From: Paranoxybacillus sp035645275
GTDB lineage: Bacteria > Bacillota > Bacilli > Bacillales > Anoxybacillaceae
Length of the DNA stretch: 27,838 bases
Assembly (NCBI GenBank): GCA_035645275.1
Contig: DASQMX010000024.1
Span: 1 to 27,838, forward strand
Direction: 5' to 3'
Below are positions 23,143-27,838 of the stretch, one piece after another. The translations under genes and the position numbers were made by a program. The notes beneath the pieces were generated by a model. That model searched no databases. It saw nothing but the letters and a program-made list of their open reading frames with translations, and was not told the DNA's origin. Position 1 is the first letter of the stretch; every line of letters begins with the position of its first letter.

Positions 23143-23424
23143 GTGTCTGAATCCAGTGCAACAACAGAAATCGTAATTCGTTTGCCTCAAGCATTAGTAA
23201 CAGAATTAGACGGAATTGTAAAACAAGAAAACGGTAATCGCAGCGATCTTATTTATCAGGCAACAAAGATGTATATTCGTGAGCGTAAAAAGCGCCAAAT
23301 CCGTGAAGCGATGAGACGCGGTTATATGGAAATGGCGAAAATTAATCTATCCATTGCATCGGAAGCGTTTCTTGCAGAATATGAAGCCGACCACACCGTT
23401 GAACGTTTAGTTAGCGGGGGGTAA
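23143..23424 (+). CDS. ndoAI: antitoxin NdoAI (MazE/EndoAI type)
   Basis: Ribbon-helix-helix antitoxin of 93 residues that binds and blocks the NdoA ribonuclease and usually represses its own operon. The N-terminal strand is TTEIVIRLPQALVTEL, the helices follow with NRSDLIYQATKMYIRERKK, and the C-terminal tail (FLAEYEADHTVERLVSGG) is the toxin-binding part. Start GTG 23143 has GGAGGTG 7 bases upstream; an in-frame GTG at 23137 overlaps this site's spacing region and is less likely. The stop is four bases from the toxin start, so translation is coupled. Confidence 0.95.
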   Translation: MSESSATTEIVIRLPQALVTELDGIVKQENGNRSDLIYQATKMYIRERKKRQIREAMRRGYMEMAKINLSIASEAFLAEYEADHTVERLVSGG

Positions 23425-23428
23425 TGCT

Positions 23429-23779
23429 TTGATTGTCAAGCGTGGCGACGTGTATTTTGCAGACCTTTCCCCGGTAGTTGGCTCAGAGCAAGGAGGCGTT
23501 CGTCCGGTATTAGTCATTCAAAATGACATTGGAAACCGCTTTAGTCCTACTGTAATAGTGGCGGCTATTACCGCACAAATCCAAAAAGCGAAATTGCCAA
23601 CGCACGTGGAAATTGATGCGAAGCGCTACGGATTTGAGCGGGATTCCGTTATCCTTTTGGAACAAATACGGACGATTGATAAACAACGCTTAACAGATAA
23701 GATTACTCATCTCGATGATGAGATGATGGATAAAGTGGATGAAGCTCTTCAAATCAGCTTAGGACTTATTGATTTTTAA
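23429..23779 (+). CDS. ndoA: toxin NdoA (MazF/EndoA-type mRNA interferase)
   Basis: Endoribonuclease of the MazF family (B. subtilis EndoA cuts single-stranded RNA at U^ACAU). It has 116 residues and is near-identical in memory to the B. subtilis protein: KRGDVYFADLSPVVGSEQGG and the ending LGLIDF. The catalytic residues R25 and T48 are in place, so it should be active. The start is TTG 23429 behind GGGGGG, as in B. subtilis, four bases after the antitoxin stop. In B. subtilis the rsbR-sigB genes follow; here a terminator and tex follow instead. Confidence 0.97.
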   Translation: MIVKRGDVYFADLSPVVGSEQGGVRPVLVIQNDIGNRFSPTVIVAAITAQIQKAKLPTHVEIDAKRYGFERDSVILLEQIRTIDKQRLTDKITHLDDEMMDKVDEALQISLGLIDF

Positions 23780-23811
23780 TTTATGCAAACTGATATGTTT
23801 GAACATTCAGA

Positions 23812-23850
23812 AAAATAGCTACCATAAGCCGTAGCTATTTTTATTTTTTT
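23812..23850 (+). terminator. terminator of ndoAI-ndoA
   Basis: AAAATAGCTAC (23812-23822) pairs perfectly with GTAGCTATTTT (23831-23841) around an 8-base loop, followed by ATTTTTTT. Confidence 0.9.
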
Positions 23851-23951
23851 ATGTAGAGAAAAGATAACCTCTGTATTTCAATAACTATTTGTATGTAAGT
23901 TTTGGTAAAATGAAGGAACAAACCTTTTCAACATTCTAGGAGGAATTCGCG

Positions 23952-26114
23952 TTGGAGAAACGAGAAAAGCTGATTCACATCATTGCACAAGAGCTAAATA
24001 TTGCCGCGCAGCGGGTAGAAAATGTCATTTCTCTTTTTGAAGAAGGAAACACGGTTCCGTTCATTGCCCGTTATCGCAAAGAGTTAACAGGTGCTCTCGA
24101 TGAAGTGCAAATTCGTGAGGTATTAGAAAAATGGCAATATCTCCAAAATCTTGAGTCACGCAAAGAAGAAGTGTTACGGCTAATTGACGAACAAGGAAAG
24201 CTAACAGAGGAATTAAAAACAGCCATTTTACAAGCAACTAAATTACAGCAAGTAGAAGATTTATATCGCCCATACAAACAGAAGCGGCGTACAAAAGCGA
24301 CTATCGCCAAGGAAAAAGGGCTTGAGCCGTTGGCAGAATGGCTTTTAACATTCCCGATGAATGAATCGGTGGAAGAAAAAGCAGCTCAGTTTCTTTCTGA
24401 GGAAAAAGAAGTCCATTCGATTGAAGAAGCCATTCAAGGGGCCAAGGATATTATCGCTGAGAAAGTTGCTGATGATGCAACGTTTCGCCAGTGGATTCGC
24501 ACGGAGACATTTAAAAAAGGAATGGTTGTGTCCGTCGCTAAAGATACAGAGAAAGACGAGAAAAAAGTGTATGAAATGTATTACGAATATGAAGAGCCTG
24601 TTCATAAAATTGTTCCTCATCGAGTGCTGGCGCTTAACCGCGGGGAAAAAGAAGAAATTTTACGTGTTTCCATCAAAGCTCCTGTTGATGACATTTTAAA
24701 TTATTTAAGAAAAAAAGTAATTTTAAATGAGCATTCAAAAGCAGCAAATCTTGTTTTGGAAGCTATTGAAGATAGCTATAAACGTTTAATTGAACCGGCT
24801 GTAGAAAGAGAAATTCGCAATGAATTAACGGAAAAAGCAGAAGAGCGTGCTATTCATATTTTCGCGGAAAATTTACGAAAGCTTTTATTGCAGCCGCCAT
24901 TGAAAGGAAAGACGGTGTTGGGGATTGACCCTGCCTATAGGACAGGCTGTAAATTAGCGGTTGTCGATGAGACAGGAAAATTATTAAAAATTGATGTGAT
25001 TTATCCGCATCCGCCAAAAAATCAATTAGAAGAAGCGAAGAAAAAGCTACTCGAAATGATTAAAAACTATTCGGTAGAAATGATTGCAATCGGCAACGGA
25101 ACAGCTTCGCGTGAAACGGAACAATTTGTAGCTGATACGATAAAAGGGCTGAACGAAGACGTATTTTATATGATTGTCAATGAAGCAGGAGCGAGTGTTT
25201 ATTCTGCTTCAGAGCTTGCCCGCAAAGAGTTTCCGGATTTGCAAGTAGAGGAAAGAAGCGCTGTTTCCATCGCGCGGCGTGTACAGGATCCGCTTGCGGA
25301 ACTGGTGAAAATTGACCCGAAATCGGTAGGTGTCGGTCAATATCAGCATGATGTTTCGCAGAAAAAGCTTGCAGAGTCATTAAACTTTGTCGTTGAAACG
25401 GTTGTAAACCAAGTTGGAGTGAATGTGAATACAGCTTCTGCAGCATTGTTGCAGTATGTATCAGGACTATCGAAAACAGTCGCTGAAAATATCGTAAAGC
25501 GCAGGGAAGAACAAGGGAAATTTAAAAATCGCAGCGAATTAAAAACCATTCCAAGGCTAGGGGCAAAAACATATGAACAGTGCATCGGTTTCTTGCGAAT
25601 TATTGATGGAGACGAACCTTTAGATCGAACAGCGATTCATCCAGAAAACTACAAAGAAGTAAAAGAGTTATTAAAACAAATTGGTGCTACGACAGAAGAT
25701 TTGGGGAGTGAAAAGCTTCGCCAAGCGCTTGAAAATTTATCAATCAAAGAAACGGCAGACGCTCTTGGGATTGGAGAATTGACCTTAAAAGATATTATTG
25801 ATGCATTAATTCGTCCGGAAAGAGATCCGCGTGATGATTTGCCGAAACCGTTATTGAAAAAAGATGTTTTAAAACTGGAAGATTTACAAAAAGGAATGGA
25901 ACTAGAAGGAACCGTGCGCAATGTTGTTGATTTCGGAGCGTTCGTTGATATTGGGGTTAAGCAGGACGGGCTTGTTCATATTTCAAAATTAAGCGACAAA
26001 TATGTAAAACATCCTTTAGATGTTGTTTCCGTAGGCGACGTTGTTAAAGTATGGGTAGAAGATGTTGATGTCGCAAAAGGACGGGTAGCTTTATCCATGG
26101 TGCCTCCTCGTTAA
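23952..26114 (+). CDS. tex: Tex-family RNA-binding transcription accessory protein
   Basis: Tex (B. subtilis YdcI) is a cytoplasmic nucleic-acid-binding protein linked to transcription and, in some bacteria, to toxin expression or stress tolerance. The 720 residues show the Tex N-terminal helical domain (residues 1-200, with GNTVPFIARYRKELTGALDE), a YqgF/RuvC-like domain (about 320-450, VLGIDPAYRTGCKLAVVD), helix-hairpin-helix repeats (about 490-560, VNVNTASAALLQYVSGLS) and an S1 RNA-binding domain (about 650-718, VRNVVDFGAFVDIG). The start is TTG 23952 behind AGGAGG. It forms a single-gene unit with its own terminator. Confidence 0.95.
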   Translation: MEKREKLIHIIAQELNIAAQRVENVISLFEEGNTVPFIARYRKELTGALDEVQIREVLEKWQYLQNLESRKEEVLRLIDEQGKLTEELKTAILQATKLQQVEDLYRPYKQKRRTKATIAKEKGLEPLAEWLLTFPMNESVEEKAAQFLSEEKEVHSIEEAIQGAKDIIAEKVADDATFRQWIRTETFKKGMVVSVAKDTEKDEKKVYEMYYEYEEPVHKIVPHRVLALNRGEKEEILRVSIKAPVDDILNYLRKKVILNEHSKAANLVLEAIEDSYKRLIEPAVEREIRNELTEKAEERAIHIFAENLRKLLLQPPLKGKTVLGIDPAYRTGCKLAVVDETGKLLKIDVIYPHPPKNQLEEAKKKLLEMIKNYSVEMIAIGNGTASRETEQFVADTIKGLNEDVFYMIVNEAGASVYSASELARKEFPDLQVEERSAVSIARRVQDPLAELVKIDPKSVGVGQYQHDVSQKKLAESLNFVVETVVNQVGVNVNTASAALLQYVSGLSKTVAENIVKRREEQGKFKNRSELKTIPRLGAKTYEQCIGFLRIIDGDEPLDRTAIHPENYKEVKELLKQIGATTEDLGSEKLRQALENLSIKETADALGIGELTLKDIIDALIRPERDPRDDLPKPLLKKDVLKLEDLQKGMELEGTVRNVVDFGAFVDIGVKQDGLVHISKLSDKYVKHPLDVVSVGDVVKVWVEDVDVAKGRVALSMVPPR

Positions 26115-26124
26115 AAAGATTCTA

Positions 26125-26158
26125 GAAAAAACACTGCTTTTACGAGCAGTGTTTTTTT
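26125..26158 (+). terminator. terminator of tex, overlapping the cmpA stop
   Basis: AAAAAACACTGCT (26125-26137) pairs with AGCAGTGTTTTTTT (26145-26158), with a T-run within the right arm. The A-run on the left arm gives a T-run on the minus strand too, so the hairpin can also end cmpA, whose stop codon lies in its loop. Confidence 0.9.
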
Positions 26159-26253
26159 CGGTAAAAGAACCAACATTGGTTTAACAATTTAATTTGATAT
26201 CTATTTTTTTCGTAATAAGCACGCATCATTTGATTTTTTAACCATGTAGGCAT
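26140..26253 (-). CDS. cmpA: cortex morphogenetic protein CmpA
   Basis: A 37-residue protein starting MPTWLKNQMMRAYY and ending CWFFYRKKHCS. I recognise it as CmpA of B. subtilis, which has the same length and the same NYQIKLLNQCW--YRKKHCS pattern. In B. subtilis CmpA acts in the mother cell with ClpXP as a checkpoint on SpoIVA and spore cortex assembly. The start ATG at 26253 has GGAGG 9 bases upstream on the minus strand. Its location between tex (ydcI) and ydcK also agrees. It is too short for most gene-calling cut-offs. The last codons lie in the tex terminator hairpin. Confidence 0.92.
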   Translation of the reverse strand: MPTWLKNQMMRAYYEKNRYQIKLLNQCWFFYRKKHCS

Positions 26254-26343
26254 TTTGGCAAACCTCCATTAGATATTTGCTAAAAAAGTAGTATATAGTT
26301 TATGTATAAATAAGTTGTCCTGTGTTAAAAAGGAGAGAACGTG

Positions 26344-26799
26344 ATGGAGCAAAGCAAGCTACAGCAATTGGTAGAACACATTTCCTTACAGTTTTTTGGC
26401 AAACCGTTTAAGCATCAAGCGGTTTTTAATCCGCGCTTGCGAACGACAGGTGGAAGATATTTATTGCGCTCTCATGACATTGAACTTAATCCAAAATATT
26501 ATGAAGCTTTTGGGGAAGAAGAGTTGATTGCGATTATTAAACATGAGCTATGTCATTACCATCTCCATCTAGAGGGAAAAGGTTATCGACATCGAGACAA
26601 TGATTTCCGCGTTTTGTTAAAGCAAGTGGGGGCACCAAGGTTTTGCAAGCCGTTGCCGAATGAATTAAGGAAAAAAAGTATCTCCATTCATATTTATGTT
26701 TGCACAGCTTGCGGTGTGCAGTACAAAAGAAGAAAAAGAATCAATACAGAACGCTATGTTTGTGGCAACTGCCGGGGCCGTTTAAAAAAATTAAAATAA
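26344..26799 (+). CDS. ydcK: SprT-like metalloprotease family protein
   Basis: A 151-residue protein of the SprT family (B. subtilis YdcK). The zinc-protease motif HELCH is at residues 67-71 (H67, E68, H71), followed by a C-terminal zinc ribbon with CTACG near residue 120 and CGNCRG near 139. Eukaryotic relatives (Spartan) cut DNA-crosslinked proteins; the bacterial role is not established. ATG 26344 is 8 bases after AAGGAG; GTG 26341 is only 5 bases away. Divergent from cmpA. Confidence 0.92.
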   Translation: MEQSKLQQLVEHISLQFFGKPFKHQAVFNPRLRTTGGRYLLRSHDIELNPKYYEAFGEEELIAIIKHELCHYHLHLEGKGYRHRDNDFRVLLKQVGAPRFCKPLPNELRKKSISIHIYVCTACGVQYKRRKRINTERYVCGNCRGRLKKLK

Positions 26800-26836
26800 A
26801 TAGTTGACGGAAGATATATATGTATGTTAAATTATA

Positions 26837-26864
26837 AAAGCCGTCGTTGATAGGCGGTTTTCGA
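26837..26864 (+). terminator. terminator-like hairpin after ydcK
   Basis: AAGCCGTC pairs with GGCGGTTT (26853-26860) including two G-T pairs, followed by TCGAAAAG rather than a long T-run. Moderate support. The remaining 35 bases to the tRNA promoter hold two copies of TTCGAAAAGAAA (26859-26883 region). Confidence 0.5.
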
Positions 26865-26898
26865 AAAGAAATTCGAAAAGAAAATAACAAAAATGTTA

Positions 26899-26927
26899 TT
26901 GACAACTGATAAATATCCCACTATAAT
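26899..26927 (+). promoter_or_regulatory. consensus sigma-A promoter of the tRNA operon
   Basis: TTGACA (26899-26904), a 17-base spacer and TATAAT (26922-26927) are both exact consensus. The start point near 26934 leaves a leader of about 70 bases before tRNA-Asn. Confidence 0.95.
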
Positions 26928-27002
26928 AAAAGAGTCAATTAGCCAACTAAACAAAACAGCTTTTAGAGGTTTATTCTTAAAGGGTATTGACACATCGTTT
27001 AT

Positions 27003-27077
27003 TCCGCAATAGCTCAGCGGTAGAGCAACCGGCTGTTAACCGGTAGGTCGTAGGTTCGAATCCTACTTGCGGAGCCA
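27003..27077 (+). tRNA. tRNA-Asn (GTT)
   Basis: Acceptor TCCGCAA/TTGCGGA, anticodon GTT, GGTTCGAATCC T-arm, and encoded CCA. First gene of the operon. Confidence 0.97.
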
Positions 27078-27079
27078 TT

Positions 27080-27172
27080 GGAGAAGTACCCAAGTGGCTG
27101 AAGGGGACGGTTTGCTAAACCGTTAGGTCGCGTTTTTGCGGCGCGCGGGTTCAAATCCCGCCTTCTCCGCCA
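27080..27172 (+). tRNA. tRNA-Ser (GCT)
   Basis: Acceptor GGAGAAG/CTTCTCC, anticodon GCT (reads AGC/AGU), a long variable arm typical of Ser, and encoded CCA. It starts two bases after tRNA-Asn. Confidence 0.97.
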
Positions 27173-27190
27173 CTTTGAAATATGGAATAT

Positions 27191-27262
27191 GGCCCGTTGG
27201 TCAAGTGGTTAAGACACCGCCCTTTCACGGCGGTAACACGGGTTCGAATCCCGTACGGGTCA
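27191..27262 (+). tRNA. tRNA-Glu (TTC)
   Basis: Acceptor GGCCCGT/ACGGGTC with one G-T pair, anticodon TTC. Unlike its complete neighbours it does not encode CCA (TCT follows), so the tail must be added after processing. Confidence 0.96.
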
Positions 27263-27269
27263 TCTTTTA

Positions 27270-27330
27270 GTGGGAGATGTTGGAAACTTTCGTTTTGTTG
27301 AAAGTGAACACCACCTCCCATTTGTTTGTC
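27270..27330 (+). terminator. hairpin between tRNA-Glu and tRNA-Val, possible partial terminator
   Basis: Three stem segments nest: TGGGAG/CTCCCA (27271-27276, 27315-27320), TGTT/AACA (27278-27281, 27307-27310) and ACTTTC/GAAAGT (27286-27291, 27300-27305). TTTGTTTG follows. This looks like a weak terminator or a processing stem within the operon. Confidence 0.5.
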
Positions 27331-27332
27331 GT

Positions 27333-27408
27333 GGAGGATTAGCTCAGCTGGGAGAGCACTTGCCTTACAAGCAAGGGGTCGGCGGTTCGATCCCGTCATC
27401 CTCCACCA
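27333..27408 (+). tRNA. tRNA-Val (TAC)
   Basis: Acceptor GGAGGAT/ATCCTCC, anticodon TAC, encoded CCA. Confidence 0.97.
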
Positions 27409-27416
27409 TACAAATT

Positions 27417-27492
27417 GGTCCCGTAGTGTAGTGGTTAACATGCCTGCCTGTCACGCAGGAGATCGCGGGTTCGAGTCCCGTCGGGACCGCCA
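27417..27492 (+). tRNA. tRNA-Asp (GTC)
   Basis: Acceptor GGTCCCG/CGGGACC, anticodon GTC, encoded CCA. Confidence 0.97.
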
Positions 27493-27519
27493 TTGTTTTG
27501 AAAATATTATATCAATGTC

Positions 27520-27563
27520 GGATAATTTCTCGAATTTCCTGACAGAAATTCTTGAAATTATCC
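27520..27563. other. long hairpin between tRNA-Asp and tRNA-Gln
   Basis: GGATAATTTC (27520-27529) pairs with GAAATTATCC (27554-27563), and inside it GAATTTC (27532-27538) with GAAATTC (27545-27551), around the loop CTGACA; the two helices are separated by a 2x2 internal loop. No T-run follows. It fills much of a 126-base spacer with no other visible gene. Confidence 0.8.
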
Positions 27564-27618
27564 TGCGGTGTGAATTCATGGAGTATATTCAAAGAAGTAT
27601 TTCACGAAGTAGCATCAT

Positions 27619-27693
27619 TGGGCTATAGCCAAGCGGTAAGGCAACGGACTTTGACTCCGTGATGCGCTGGTTCGAATCCAGCTAGCCCAGCCA
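27619..27693 (+). tRNA. tRNA-Gln (TTG)
   Basis: Acceptor TGGGCTA/TAGCCCA, anticodon TTG, encoded CCA. Confidence 0.97.
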
Positions 27694-27702
27694 TTGAAAA
27701 AT

Positions 27703-27778
27703 GAGCCATTAGCTCAGCAGGTAGAGCATCTGACTTTTAATCAGAGGGTCGGAGGTTCGAGTCCTCCATGGCTCACCA
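27703..27778 (+). tRNA. tRNA-Lys (TTT)
   Basis: Acceptor GAGCCAT/ATGGCTC, anticodon TTT, encoded CCA. Confidence 0.97.
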
Positions 27779-27782
27779 TTTT

Positions 27783-27838
27783 GCGGGTGTGGCGGAATTG
27801 GCAGACGCACCAGACTTAGGATCTGGCGCCGCAAGGCG
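27783..27838 (+). tRNA. tRNA-Leu (TAG), 3' end cut by window
   Basis: GCGGGTG acceptor start, GGCGGAATTGG D-arm, anticodon TAG (reads CUA family), and the start of the long variable arm. The window ends before the T-arm. Confidence 0.93.

Noticed and set aside
24345..24620. Long minus-strand frames opposite tex, murF, murG, uvsE and cshA
   Set aside because: They are antisense shadows of well-conserved genes, with no ribosome site and no recognisable protein features.
26987..26992. Second TTGACA just upstream of tRNA-Asn
   Set aside because: A -10 at 17 bases would fall inside the tRNA and there is no TATAAT-like sequence; the promoter at 26899-26927 is complete.
27151..27628. Open frames on both strands over the tRNA genes
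   Set aside because: They read through tRNA sequence (giving the familiar spurious 'RRPLACKASALPAEL' type peptide) and are artefacts.
1..27838. CRISPR array, prophage or defence island
   Set aside because: No regularly spaced repeats, no phage structural or integrase genes, and no restriction, nuclease-helicase or retron-type genes apart from the housekeeping ones; the only related items are the broken TnpB and the NdoA toxin.

Overview
The window looks like chromosomal DNA of a moderately thermophilic Bacillaceae (Geobacillus, Parageobacillus or Anoxybacillus type). The signs are strong AGGAGG-type ribosome sites with frequent TTG/GTG starts, sporulation genes (a CotF-like coat protein, cmpA), a T-box on argS, a NdoAI/NdoA toxin-antitoxin pair very close to that of Bacillus subtilis, and the gene order ddl-murF-cshA-(ydbS/T)-ydcA-acpS-ydcC-ndoAI-ndoA-tex-cmpA-ydcK-tRNAs known from that species. 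The species call is inference; no rRNA gene is present.

Layout. 1-1650: a decayed IS200/IS605-type tnpB element whose right end, probably with its omega-RNA, runs into a 5'-truncated DUF1648 membrane gene. 1685-4414: a DinB-like protein, a possible 42-residue small protein, and a two-gene Ktr-type potassium uptake operon. 4541-7171: an accessory patch with two REP-like palindromes, an MFS transporter with one internal stop, a LysR remnant and a CotF-like spore coat gene. 7315-10386 (minus strand): argS behind an Arg-type T-box, preceded by a stand-alone murG paralogue. 10664-13308: an envelope operon of polysaccharide deacetylase, DedA protein and MGDG-synthase-like glycosyltransferase. 13313-13697: a frameshifted MFS tail, paired hairpins resembling an IS605-type end, and a terminator.

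13857-26799: the conserved backbone. ddl and murF make and attach D-Ala-D-Ala for peptidoglycan and are separated by REP-like elements; a further copy acts as a terminator-like structure after murF. Then come a carboxylesterase-like hydrolase, cshA with a leader containing a promoter and a terminator-like hairpin, uvsE, a fused and frameshifted ydbS/ydbT remnant, a rhomboid protease, acpS, lipoprotein ydcC, ndoAI-ndoA, tex, the tiny minus-strand gene cmpA and ydcK. Compared with B. subtilis, alr is missing between ydcC and ndoAI, and the rsb-sigB block is missing between ndoA and tex.

26899-27838: a consensus promoter followed by a tRNA operon (Asn-Ser-Glu-Val-Asp-Gln-Lys-Leu, the last cut by the window end), with two notable hairpins in its spacers. 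I see no CRISPR array, prophage or obviously new defence system. The most interesting signals are the REP-like family, the tnpB/omega-RNA relic, the cshA leader, the small ORFs and the decay of several genes.
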